Assembly: GCA_009886205.1 (NCBI GenBank)
Contig: QXZU01000063.1
Location: 7,289 to 48,891, forward strand
Reading direction: 5' to 3'
From: K189A clade bacterium
GTDB taxonomy: Bacteria; Pseudomonadota; Gammaproteobacteria; Pseudomonadales; Azotimanducaceae
DNA: 41,603 nucleotides
Made by a program: the position numbers and the translations under genes. Positions 24,588 through 33,208 of the stretch are shown here, piece after piece. The notes below the pieces were generated by a model. The model did no database searches and was not told the origin of the DNA. It saw only the letters and a program-made list of their open reading frames with translations. Each line of letters begins with the position of its first letter. Positions within the stretch are counted from its first letter, which is position 1.

Positions 24588-25829
24588 CTAACCACCCAGG
24601 CCAGCAAACGCCTGCTGCAAATCGGCGATGAGGTCTTCACCGTCTTCAATACCAACGGAGATACGAATGAGCGACTCATCAATACCCATACTGGCACGTC
24701 GCTCAGGCCCCATCTCAAAGTAAATGGTGTGCGCCACCGGAATCGCAAGCGTACGGTTATCGCCCAAGTTGCTAGATTTTACAATCACCTGAAAGCGGTT
24801 CATAAAATCCCAAAGGTCTACCCCTTCAGCAAGTTCAAAGCTGAACAGCCCACCCGGATAGCGAAATAGGTCCGCTGCGCGTTGATGCTGGGCGTGAGAC
24901 TCAAGGCCCGGATAATAAACAGCCTTAACCAATTCGTGCTTCTCCAAAAAGGCAGTCATCAATGATGCATTTGCGCATTGCTGGGTTTGACGCAGCGCCA
25001 AGGTCTCAGCGCCAATGGCAATATGATGAGCAGCCTCTGGACCGAGGCTAGCACCAAAATCGCGCAAGCCCTTTTTCTTAATCTGAGTAATCCCCCACTT
25101 GTGCGGATCTCCGCTTCTGTAGGTGTCGTAAATATTCTCGAACGTACTCCAGTCAAAAAGACCGGTTTCGGTAATTGACCCACCCAGAACATTACCGTGC
25201 CCACCAATGTACTTGGTGAGGCTATTCACAATTAGACTGGCGCCTACGTTAATGGGTTGGAATAAGTAAGGCGAGGTCATGGTGTTATCCACAATATAGA
25301 CCAAACCTTTTTCCGCACAAAAATCGCCAATGGCCTTTAAGTCAGAAATTTGCGTGCGAGGATTTGCAATGGTCTCTACAAAAACCAACTTAGTTTTTTC
25401 CGTTACAGCTTCGATCACCGCAGCTACCGACGTAGCGTCAACAAAATCTATGTCAATGCTGTTATTGGTAAACGTATTAAACAGGCTGTTTGTGTTACCG
25501 AATAGAAACGAGCTGGAGATCATGTGGTCGCCAGCGCGCAAAAGGGAAAACAGCGAGGTGCCAATGGCGGCCATACCCGTGGCGAAACAGGCCGTGGCAA
25601 TGCCATTTTCCATAGCGGAAATTTTATTCTCTAGCGCCGTGACCGTGGGATTAACCTGCCGTCCGTAGCTATAGCCAAATTGCTTACCCTGAAATACGGC
25701 AGCCAGATCGCGCGCGTCTTCGTAACCATAAGCCACATTGGCGTGAATCGGCTTATGCAGGGAGCCGTGTTCGATTGTTTCCAATCGATCTCGGTGCACA
25801 ATGGTCGTGGTAAATCCTTTAATTGGCAT
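24588..25829 (-). CDS. Cystathionine gamma-synthase family PLP enzyme (Cys/Met metabolism)
   Basis: Fold-type I PLP enzyme of 413 residues in the trans-sulfuration family. The PLP-binding Lys is in VNSLTKYIGGHGNVLGG; YSYGRQVNPTVTALENKIS is the N-terminal signature that contacts the neighbouring active site, and DNTMTSPYLFQP is the PLP-ring Asp region. The family covers cystathionine gamma-synthase, cystathionine lyases, O-acetyl/succinylhomoserine sulfhydrylases and methionine gamma-lyase; this sequence belongs to a branch with a longer middle segment (DTYRSGDPHKWGITQIKKKG), so the reaction is not certain. It is about 12 kb from metR, and a functional link is only speculative. Confidence 0.82.
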   Translation of the reverse strand: MPIKGFTTTIVHRDRLETIEHGSLHKPIHANVAYGYEDARDLAAVFQGKQFGYSYGRQVNPTVTALENKISAMENGIATACFATGMAAIGTSLFSLLRAGDHMISSSFLFGNTNSLFNTFTNNSIDIDFVDATSVAAVIEAVTEKTKLVFVETIANPRTQISDLKAIGDFCAEKGLVYIVDNTMTSPYLFQPINVGASLIVNSLTKYIGGHGNVLGGSITETGLFDWSTFENIYDTYRSGDPHKWGITQIKKKGLRDFGASLGPEAAHHIAIGAETLALRQTQQCANASLMTAFLEKHELVKAVYYPGLESHAQHQRAADLFRYPGGLFSFELAEGVDLWDFMNRFQVIVKSSNLGDNRTLAIPVAHTIYFEMGPERRASMGIDESLIRISVGIEDGEDLIADLQQAFAGLGG

Positions 25830-26014
25830 TTTCTTGCGTACGGTTAGTAAAGTTGAGGGGCTACTATACGTCTAACGGAACATTACGGCACCTGAGAATG
25901 CTGGCCTTTTAAGCGCTAAATTTTTCAGCAAGCCTTCCCTCAAGCCGCGCACTGTTACCTGACCTAGTGAGCATTAGGCTGAATTGCCGTTGAGTTTTGT
26001 CACAGCCGGCTCGC

Positions 26015-27823
26015 TTAGTGGTTACCCAGGACATGGGCGCGACGGCGTTCCTTTGCTGAGTTACTGACAAGCAAGGCCAGCATTTTTTCTGCGTTCAGTG
26101 GCGCTGAAAATATATAGCCTTGAGCCTCGCCACATTGCCGGGCAAGCAGATACCTAATTTGCGCCGCTGTTTCTACACCCTCTGCAACGACACTAAAACC
26201 AAGGCCGTGCGCCATGGCTATGATGGCATCTACCAAACTGGCCGTGTCATTCTCATCGGTGATATCGCGCATAAAAGATTGGTCAATTTTTAATGAAGTG
26301 AGCGGGAAATCTTTAAGATATGAAAGCGACGAATATCCAGTACCAAAATCATCAGCGGCAATGCCTACTCCTAAATCTCTTAGATAATTGAGTTTCGCCA
26401 CAATAGATTGCTTTCTCTTTATTAGAGTTTTTTCCGTTAGCTCTAGCTTCACATTTGCTGCGGCAATACCAGACGCTTTCAATGTAGCTGCGAAGGTTGA
26501 GGCAAATTCCTCCCGCTCAAGCTGGGCGGCTGAGGCATTGATCGACACATAAATGTCGTGTCCTGCCGCCTGCCATTCACTGACTTGCTGCATAGCGCAG
26601 CGCTGCACAAAGTTATCAAGGTCCGCAACCAAACCCGCCTCTTCGGCTAAATCCAAAAACCTGCTCGGCGCCATAAGACCCAAACGCGGATGGTTCCATC
26701 GCGCCAGCGCCTCAACGCCGGTAATTTCACCGCTGCTCAGAGACACCACCGGTTGGTAGTGAACTTCCAACTCGCTTTTTGCCAATGCGCGACGCAACTC
26801 TTGCTCTAACTGAATCTGCGCAAAACGATCCATATTCATAGCGCTGTCGAACACAGCGTAATTATTTTTGCCCGTCTCTTTTACGTGATACATGGCGATA
26901 TCCGCACTTTGTACTAAGCCCACACTGGAAGTGCCGTGGTCCGGATACCGCGCAAGGCCAATGCTGGTATCTATTGAAAGCTGATAACTTTCGATAGAAA
27001 ACGGCTCAGCCAGCAAAGACAAAACTTTTTCACAGGCCTGCTGACCTGATTCCGGGCTGACAGCGTTGGGCAATAGCAAGCCAAATTCGTCACCACCAAA
27101 GCGCGCAAGCACATCGCCCGGTGCCTGCGCATCTGCCAGGCGCTGAGCTATCGCTTGCAACAACAAATCGCCAACACTATGGCCAAGGGAGTCATTGATC
27201 GTTTTGAAACGATCGAGGTCAAAAAACATAAGCATAAAACTTTGTTCATTTTCCTTAGCTCGCGCAATTGCCTCATCTACTTCTACGATAAACTGCGCGC
27301 GATTCACGAGCCCAGTAAGGTTGTCATGGGCTAACTGATGTTCTATCTCTGCTTCGGCGCGCTTTTGCGCGGAAATATCTTTGGCCGAGAGGCAAATTAT
27401 GGGAGGTACTGATTGGCCTGCATTTTCATTCAGCATGCTGCTCGCCGACATCTGCACCCAAAGAAACTGATCCGCTTCACTTTTGCAATTTAGACGAAGC
27501 TCAATACTTGGCGGAGTTATGCCACTCTGAGCAAAAGCGGCTAATAAGTTATCGGCCAAATGGTGATCAGGCTGATGGACCAGAACGTGTAATGGTTGTC
27601 CCACAACGTCCTCAGCGTCCAGACCAAGGGCATCGCGAACGTTTCGATTGCAATAATGAATGCGCCCCTGCGTGTCGACCAACAAGAGTAAGTCTGAGTT
27701 AACGCCCACAAGGAACTGCAATAAATTTGCGTAAACCTCTATCGACGGCTGAGATTCGCTCCCCGCCATTAGTTGACTCAGCGAGCGGGCCAACTCGTGG
27801 GCGTCAATTGCATTAGCTGTCAT
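26015..27823 (-). CDS. PAS-GGDEF-EAL cyclic-di-GMP signalling protein
   Basis: The ATG at 27823 has GGAG five bases upstream, so I use it instead of the ORF-track TTG; the product has 602 residues. Order: PAS domain (about 35-150, with CNRNVRDALGLDAEDVVGQP), GGDEF diguanylate cyclase domain (about 155-320) with intact RFGGDEFGLL, and EAL phosphodiesterase domain (about 340-590) with GVEALARW, LELTEKTLI, DDFGTGYSS, KIDQSF and AEGVET. Both active sites look intact. The product-inhibition site usually reading RxxD before GGDEF reads APGD here, so feedback inhibition is probably absent. No membrane helices, so the protein is cytosolic. It could make or degrade c-di-GMP in response to a PAS-sensed signal. 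Confidence 0.92.
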   Translation of the reverse strand: MTANAIDAHELARSLSQLMAGSESQPSIEVYANLLQFLVGVNSDLLLLVDTQGRIHYCNRNVRDALGLDAEDVVGQPLHVLVHQPDHHLADNLLAAFAQSGITPPSIELRLNCKSEADQFLWVQMSASSMLNENAGQSVPPIICLSAKDISAQKRAEAEIEHQLAHDNLTGLVNRAQFIVEVDEAIARAKENEQSFMLMFFDLDRFKTINDSLGHSVGDLLLQAIAQRLADAQAPGDVLARFGGDEFGLLLPNAVSPESGQQACEKVLSLLAEPFSIESYQLSIDTSIGLARYPDHGTSSVGLVQSADIAMYHVKETGKNNYAVFDSAMNMDRFAQIQLEQELRRALAKSELEVHYQPVVSLSSGEITGVEALARWNHPRLGLMAPSRFLDLAEEAGLVADLDNFVQRCAMQQVSEWQAAGHDIYVSINASAAQLEREEFASTFAATLKASGIAAANVKLELTEKTLIKRKQSIVAKLNYLRDLGVGIAADDFGTGYSSLSYLKDFPLTSLKIDQSFMRDITDENDTASLVDAIIAMAHGLGFSVVAEGVETAAQIRYLLARQCGEAQGYIFSAPLNAEKMLALLVSNSAKERRRAHVLGNH

Positions 27824-27865
27824 AGACACTCCGGACAATGATTACTGGCTATTACTACTTAGCGT

Positions 27866-28468
27866 TCAAGTTTCTGCGGCTTCAGGGTCAGCCTGCGCAA
27901 AGGGCACAGGCCAAATCGGAAAAACTCTGGATAACGCCGAAAGCGCCAGCGCATGTTTTAGCTCGCCACTTTGCACGCGCTCGCGTACTTCAAGTTGCGT
28001 CATAAATTCCAACGCTATGGACTCGCCGTCGCCAAGATCTTGCTCGTTGGCCGCATACACATCTTCCGCCAGCCAGTGGTGGCATAGATTATTGTGATAA
28101 GCAGGGTTGGGCTCAACCGCGCCAAGGTATGTCCATTTGCTACTGGCATAACCGGTTTCTTCTAGCAGTTCCCGCGCCGCAGCGGTTTTAGAATCTTCAC
28201 CGGGGTCAATCATACCTCCTGGCGTTTCCAAGGTTGTATAACCTACCCCGAAGCGGAATTGTCGTATCATTAAGGAACGACCTTGATCGTCTAGTGCCAC
28301 CACATTAACCCAATCAACAGATTCTAGAATGATGCGATCAAAGGTTTTGTTGTTGCGAGGATTGCGCATCGTATCAATGCGCTTTTCAAACAGTATCAAT
28401 CCTGCGTCTTCGTAACGGGTATCTAGCTTATGCCAATCTAACTCAGCGTCTTTCAACTGGTCGCTCAT
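27866..28468 (-). CDS. NUDIX hydrolase, ADP-ribose pyrophosphatase-like
   Basis: The start at 28468 (MSDQLKDAEL) has AAGGA at good spacing and is preferred to the ORF-track start; length is 200 residues. The Nudix box is complete: GGMIDPGEDSKTAAARELLEETGY. N-terminal half has the beta-strands typical of the ADP-ribose/nucleoside-diphosphate-sugar branch (VNVVALDDQGRSLMIRQFRFG). Such enzymes cleave nucleotide-diphosphate sugars to AMP and a sugar phosphate. The neighbouring upstream gene is a second, different Nudix protein; the gap between the two genes is 84 bp. Confidence 0.88.
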   Translation of the reverse strand: MSDQLKDAELDWHKLDTRYEDAGLILFEKRIDTMRNPRNNKTFDRIILESVDWVNVVALDDQGRSLMIRQFRFGVGYTTLETPGGMIDPGEDSKTAAARELLEETGYASSKWTYLGAVEPNPAYHNNLCHHWLAEDVYAANEQDLGDGESIALEFMTQLEVRERVQSGELKHALALSALSRVFPIWPVPFAQADPEAAET

Positions 28469-28552
28469 ATTATTATCCTTATTGCCCACGTCCCTGCTTG
28501 CTGCAAACCGCATCTGCCGCATACACGCTCATTGTTGAGCATTTTGGTTGAC

Positions 28553-29311
28553 CTAGCGAAACGGGCGCATACCCTGCTCGCCCTGCTCTTCTGTCCAAGG
28601 CTGCACATGATTTTCGGCGGCAACATCAGCCAATGCTTCTTCCGCGCTGGTGTACTGAGCCAAAGTTTCTAACGAGCTTATAGTGGGGCCAATCATCTGC
28701 CACTCTTTGTCTTTATATAATTGGAGTGCAGTGCTGGGACTCACCCACTGACCAGAAATAGTTTCGGAAGTGTCCGCAACCGCCACTTGACCTTCGGGCA
28801 GCGCAGCGAGGAAAAATCGTGTATCAAACCGACGAGGCACAGAAGGCGGCGTTAACCAATGACTGAAATAAACTAGGCGTTCGGAGGCAATAGACAGGTT
28901 TTGCGCTTGTAAGACTTGGGCCCAAGACAATTCTCCGGCTAAAAGTTTGCTGCGCAATTCGGCCTGCACTTCACGCTGCTGTGCATCCGGCACATGAATG
29001 CCAGTTGCGTCTCGGGCGAGCAAAACACCCACTTCCTCAAAACACTCTCGCGCTACAGCGATCCAATACCGTAAAGCCCCTGCGTCTATACCTAGCCGCA
29101 CACTGGCCTCAGTATCATCCATATCAGGGCATAAGTTAGGTTGCCAATCGTCTTCGTCGACCTTGCCACCAGGAAAAACATAAAGGTCTGGAAAGTCTCC
29201 CTTACCCGGGCGCTTTACCATGTAAACCTCTATGCCGTTAGCGGTGTCGCGAACAATCATCACGGTGGCCGCAAGGCGTATATTTTTTCTTTGTAACGGC
29301 TGCAAAAGCAT
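28553..29311 (-). CDS. NUDIX hydrolase with an insertion in the Nudix box, NUDT19-like
   Basis: A 252-residue Nudix protein. The first half of the motif is FPGGKVDEDDW and the second half RECFEEVGVLL, but about 40 residues (QPNLCPDMDDTEASVRLG...) separate them. This interrupted box is a known hallmark of the NUDT19/RP2 branch, whose animal member is a peroxisomal CoA diphosphatase. Bacterial members are uncharacterised; a CoA or acyl-CoA substrate would match the lipid-related genes in the window, but that is inference. The end is a hydrophilic tail. Followed downstream by the ADPRase-like Nudix gene. Confidence 0.82.
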   Translation of the reverse strand: MLLQPLQRKNIRLAATVMIVRDTANGIEVYMVKRPGKGDFPDLYVFPGGKVDEDDWQPNLCPDMDDTEASVRLGIDAGALRYWIAVARECFEEVGVLLARDATGIHVPDAQQREVQAELRSKLLAGELSWAQVLQAQNLSIASERLVYFSHWLTPPSVPRRFDTRFFLAALPEGQVAVADTSETISGQWVSPSTALQLYKDKEWQMIGPTISSLETLAQYTSAEEALADVAAENHVQPWTEEQGEQGMRPFR

Positions 29312-29407
29312 TCCTTCTATCTAACAATTTTTGTATTTATCGATTTCTTGGTTGTCTTGTCAGCTCTGCAAAACTTAACCAGTACTCTTTTAAACGTTCT
29401 ATTTTTT

Positions 29408-31024
29408 CTATGTCGTTCTGCGAACTATTTTGCGCTGCAGAATTTCGAAACAAAACTCGGTCAAAATGGCCAATAACGCTGCGGGAATAGCGCCACGTAA
29501 AATCATATCTGAATCGTTCAGTGACAGTCCTACCACAATGGGTTCTCCCAACCCGCCTGCGCCAATAAATGCAGCCAGTGTCGCGGTACCAATACTGATC
29601 ACTGCTGCGGTACGAATACCCGCAAATATGGCTGGCATGGACAAAGGCAGGCGCAAGAAACGTAACTGCTCCCAAGGTGTAAGGCCTAGTGCTCTGGAGA
29701 CTTTTACCAAAGTAGGATCAACACCCGACAGCGCCGTTACCGCATTGCGTACAATAGGCAACAACGAATATAAAAACAAAGCGATAATTGCGGGCAGTAC
29801 ACCGATACCAAAAATAGGAATCATTAAAGCGAGCAACGCAAGAGAAGGTACGGTTTGCATTAATCCGCAAACATAAACCACAGCGTTGGCAAGCCCAGTA
29901 TTACTATAGATCAGCAGACTTAAGCCTAAGCCCACAATAATGGCACCGAACAGCGCCACCCCAGTCAACTGAATGTGGCGCAAAAAGTGCCCCCACAGTT
30001 CTTGCTGCCATGAGACACCGCGATATGTGGACTCGGCCAAACCTAACTCACCTGATCTACTTGTAACAAATTCATTAGCCACGTCTTGAAAGCTTTTGCC
30101 CTGCACTACAACTTCAGCGTTTAACGCCTGCATTTGCGTTTCGTCAATAAGATTAGCAAGAGGCGCGAGCGCCAAACGAACATTGGCAGGGAGGTTAGTG
30201 CGCGCTAGAGGCGCTGCGCGATATGCTGGAAAATAGTTTTGGTTGTCTTTCAATACGCGCAGGTTATAACGCAACAATTCACCATCAGTACTGTAAGCAT
30301 CAGTGGCCGCAATAGCGCCATCGTTGATGGCTTGATAAGCCAAGCCGTGCTCTATGCCCTCTACTTTGTGGGTTAGACCATACAGCTCAGCTAGACCGGG
30401 CCAACCATCGCCGCGCTGTAAAAACTCGTGACTGAACGCCAACGGTAAGTCTGGATATTTTGCTAAATCACCAACTTCAATTAGTTTGAGTTTTTGCGCT
30501 TGGGACTCTCTCACAGCAACAGCGTATGTGTTATTGAAACCGATCTCGCCTAACATTTGTAAATCAAGGGCGCGTAGCTCCGCATTGATTTCTTCTCGAC
30601 CCGGTTTGCCGGGCATCTTCAACACAGCCTGACTCAGCGTACCGGTATACTCAATATAAAAATCGATCTCGCCATTGCGCAGCGCCTCATAACAAATAAG
30701 GGTGCCACCCAACCCAAAACGGCGCTCAACAGAAAACCCTTGGCGCTCGAGCATTTGGGCGGCAATTTCTGATAACAAATAGCTTTCGCCGAAATTTTTG
30801 CTACCAATGATTACCGCAGATTTCGAGCTAGTCTGCCCAACTTCAGCGTCAGCGGCCATGGCCACAGCTGGCAAATGCACACTTGCATTGATTAGTAGCC
30901 CGGCGAGCAATTGAAGAACCCGCCGAACAATCAACTGGGAGGTCCATTGAGGGGTCCATTGAGGGGTCCATTGAGAGGACAATTGAGGGGTCAATTGGAA
31001 GAACGATTGAAACAAATACCTCAC
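29408..31024 (-). CDS. Fused ABC transporter: periplasmic betaine/choline-type binding protein plus permease, GTG start
   Basis: A 538-residue membrane protein combining an OpuAC/ProX-type substrate-binding domain (about residues 65-325, SAVIIGSKNFGESYLLSEIAA) and a BPD-type permease domain (about 345-530) with five or six helices and the ATPase-contact EAA motif SRALGLTPWEQLRFLRLPL. Unusually the binding domain comes first. The N-terminus carries an odd Gln/Trp/Thr/Pro-rich stretch before the hydrophobic helix (LLAGLLINASVHLPAVAMAA) that serves as signal/anchor. Betaine, choline, carnitine or related quaternary amines are likely substrates. GTG start overlaps the ATPase stop (GTGA), so expression is coupled. 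Confidence 0.83.
   Translation of the reverse strand: MRYLFQSFFQLTPQLSSQWTPQWTPQWTSQLIVRRVLQLLAGLLINASVHLPAVAMAADAEVGQTSSKSAVIIGSKNFGESYLLSEIAAQMLERQGFSVERRFGLGGTLICYEALRNGEIDFYIEYTGTLSQAVLKMPGKPGREEINAELRALDLQMLGEIGFNNTYAVAVRESQAQKLKLIEVGDLAKYPDLPLAFSHEFLQRGDGWPGLAELYGLTHKVEGIEHGLAYQAINDGAIAATDAYSTDGELLRYNLRVLKDNQNYFPAYRAAPLARTNLPANVRLALAPLANLIDETQMQALNAEVVVQGKSFQDVANEFVTSRSGELGLAESTYRGVSWQQELWGHFLRHIQLTGVALFGAIIVGLGLSLLIYSNTGLANAVVYVCGLMQTVPSLALLALMIPIFGIGVLPAIIALFLYSLLPIVRNAVTALSGVDPTLVKVSRALGLTPWEQLRFLRLPLSMPAIFAGIRTAAVISIGTATLAAFIGAGGLGEPIVVGLSLNDSDMILRGAIPAALLAILTEFCFEILQRKIVRRTT
30939..31010. repeat. 12-bp tandem repeat encoding QWTP units at the start of the ABC fusion gene
   Basis: Plus-strand units gaggtccattga, ggggtccattga, ggggtccattga, gaggacaattga, ggggtcaattgg and aagaacgattga follow directly. 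Because 12 is a multiple of 3, frame is kept and each unit adds four residues (QWTP-like) to the N-terminal region before the membrane helix. The two central units are identical. Likely produced by replication slippage. Confidence 0.8.
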
Positions 31025-31761
31025 GCCAACTGACTCTCTATAAGGCGCTCAACATAAGCAGTGGCAGGATTTTGTAAAACATATTCTGGGGTACCCGCTT
31101 GTACCAGCGCGCCTTTGTCCAATATCAACAGATAGTTGGCCAAACGTTTAGCCTCGCGCAGGTCATGGGTGACTAACAGTGTGCTGACCTGATTTTGCTT
31201 TTGTACCCGCTCAAAACGCTCATATAAACCCAGACGCGTAATAGGGTCCACAGCCGAGAATGGCTCGTCTAAAAGCAGCAACTCCGGCTCTAACATCAAT
31301 GCACGACATAACCCTAACCGTTGCTGCTGGCCACCAGAAAGTTCACGTGGAAGTCTAGACGCCACATCCTCGGGCAACTCCATTGCGGCTAATAACGTGT
31401 CGAAACGTTGGTTTATTGCTTGCTCACTCCAGCCTTCAAGCCCTGCAACCAAGGTGACATTTTCTTTGGCGCTCATGTGCGGAAAAAGCCCGGCACCTTG
31501 AACGGCATAACCAATCTTGCGCCGAAACGGCTCCAGCTCAGCCTGAGGAACCGGCTCACCATTCACGTATACGCGGCCTGCGTCTGGCTTTTCCAGCGCA
31601 TTAACCATTTGCAGCAGCGTGGTTTTGCCGCTGCCACTGGTACCCACAATGGCCGTTGTAACACCTCGAGGCAGGCTCACGTTTAAATCAGCAAACACCT
31701 GAAGGTCACCATAGGCTTTACTAACGCCCTCAAACACCACGCAGTGAGATTGGGCTTCCAT
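31021..31761 (-). CDS. ABC transporter ATP-binding protein, betaine/choline type (OpuCA/OsmV-like)
   Basis: Nucleotide-binding subunit, 246 residues from ATG 31761, which shares one base with the sbcB stop (TGATG); the ORF-track TTG one codon earlier is less likely. Walker A is GTSGSGKTT, signature LSGGQQQRLG, Walker B LLLLDEPFSAVD and the H-loop VTHD. It ends after the H-loop region without the CBS domains found in OpuCA, so it is a shorter version. It should power the fused binding-protein/permease encoded immediately downstream. The operon order is sbcB, ATPase, fusion. Confidence 0.9.
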   Translation of the reverse strand: MEAQSHCVVFEGVSKAYGDLQVFADLNVSLPRGVTTAIVGTSGSGKTTLLQMVNALEKPDAGRVYVNGEPVPQAELEPFRRKIGYAVQGAGLFPHMSAKENVTLVAGLEGWSEQAINQRFDTLLAAMELPEDVASRLPRELSGGQQQRLGLCRALMLEPELLLLDEPFSAVDPITRLGLYERFERVQKQNQVSTLLVTHDLREAKRLANYLLILDKGALVQAGTPEYVLQNPATAYVERLIESQLA

Positions 31762-33188
31762 CAAGACTGATCAATGGTTAAGGCGTAGCGCTGCTGCAAC
31801 TGCTGGCCATGTTGTTTGAGATTTCCTAACAGGCCAACTTTCTCGGCTGACAACTCAGTGGCTTCAAGCTCCGCCATGCGCTGATAGAATTTTGGCAGGT
31901 TCAGCCAATCCCCTTCTGATACCAATTTTTCCTGCACAAACTCATGCCATTGACCTTGGTCCTGCTCGGTCATCCACTCTGGGTACGAACGTGCTTTCAT
32001 GCGTTGCGCTAATGTTTGCAAGCGCTGGTCGCGAAAATCCATGTCCTGCCATTCGCCTTCGGCAATGGTCTTATGCAAATGATTACAACGGGCTTTATCT
32101 TCCTCTTGGAGAAAGCCATCGTACAAGCCTGCGTCCACATCATTTGCATTGTCAGGAAAACCTTGCAGGTACACGCGGCGCATTTTTTCGGCAATGCCCG
32201 GCTGTTTAAGACGGCGAGCACGTTCTTTGATTTCGCGCATAGACAAACCTAGGCGCGACATATTTTCTTCGTTGAGTACTTCAATGGGCGCAATAAAGGG
32301 GCAACGATTAATGCGTATTTCTTTTAACGGCGGTCGCTCGTGGGTACCGCGCGAAAACAATTTGGCGCGAATTTCGTCTTCACTCCAATCAATCAGTGGC
32401 TGAATATCGGCGGCTAGGTCGACCACGATAATTGAATTGCCGTTGGTTGGGTGCCTGCTTAACGACATAATCGGCGCAACCCCATAACGCTGGCGTGGAT
32501 ACATGGCGCTGACATGCACACATAATCTAGCGCCGTAGGGTTCAAGCACCTTGCGCACTTGTTTCTTATTGCGCAAACCAAAGTAGTGATCAAACAATTT
32601 GGGCTGGTGGGTTTTAATCAACTTGGCCATACCCACTGTGGCATGCACATCTGACATAGCGTCGTGGGCTTTGCCATGATCTATACCATTGGCTTTGGTC
32701 AGCTCTTCCAGCTTATAAACAGGTAGGCCTTCTTCGCTCTGCGGCCAGTTAATGCCTTCCTGGCGCAAGGCACCGGTAGCGCGAACTAGATCAATAAGGT
32801 CCCACCTAGAATTGCCGTTCTGCCACTCCCTTGCATAAGGGTCCATTAGGTTGCGGTAAAGGCCGTAACGCATAAACTCATCGTCAAAGCGCAGGCTGTT
32901 GTAACCCAGCGCGCAAGTGCCCGGCACAGAGAACAACTGATTAATTTTTGCCAGCGCATCGCTTTCCTTTATACCCTCTTGAGCCAATAGCTCAGGGGTA
33001 ATACCGGTGACTAAAGTGGCGTCAGGATTAGGCAAAACATCATCTGGCAGCTTCACATAGGTACAGTACTCATCGCCAATGGGATTGAGATCTGCATCGG
33101 TACGAAAACCTGCAAACTGCACAATACGATCCCATTTGGGATTTGTACCTGTGGTTTCCAAGTCGTACCAATAGAAACTATCTGCCAT
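31761..33188 (-). CDS. sbcB: Exonuclease I (3'-5' single-strand DNA exonuclease)
   Basis: DNA repair nuclease of 475 residues, the same length as E. coli ExoI. The DEDDh active site is visible: YDLETTGTNPKWDRIVQFAG (D, E), GYNSLRFDDEFMRYGLYRN (D) and HGKAHDAMSDVHATVG (H, D). The middle contains the SH3-like and C-terminal helical domains characteristic of ExoI (PLIDWSEDEIRAKLF, HNLH-type region). It digests single-stranded DNA from 3' ends in recombination and mismatch repair. GAGGG precedes the ATG. It starts only 20 bp from the divergent SLC13 gene and is directly followed by the transporter ATPase gene. Confidence 0.93.
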   Translation of the reverse strand: MADSFYWYDLETTGTNPKWDRIVQFAGFRTDADLNPIGDEYCTYVKLPDDVLPNPDATLVTGITPELLAQEGIKESDALAKINQLFSVPGTCALGYNSLRFDDEFMRYGLYRNLMDPYAREWQNGNSRWDLIDLVRATGALRQEGINWPQSEEGLPVYKLEELTKANGIDHGKAHDAMSDVHATVGMAKLIKTHQPKLFDHYFGLRNKKQVRKVLEPYGARLCVHVSAMYPRQRYGVAPIMSLSRHPTNGNSIIVVDLAADIQPLIDWSEDEIRAKLFSRGTHERPPLKEIRINRCPFIAPIEVLNEENMSRLGLSMREIKERARRLKQPGIAEKMRRVYLQGFPDNANDVDAGLYDGFLQEEDKARCNHLHKTIAEGEWQDMDFRDQRLQTLAQRMKARSYPEWMTEQDQGQWHEFVQEKLVSEGDWLNLPKFYQRMAELEATELSAEKVGLLGNLKQHGQQLQQRYALTIDQS

Positions 33189-33208
33189 GTCAGTTACCCT
33201 CGCCGTGA

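Noticed and set aside
29337-29675. 112-residue minus-strand ORF at the end of the ABC fusion gene
   Set aside because: Overlaps the permease domain in another frame and shows an unnatural Cys/Tyr/Arg/Trp-rich composition.
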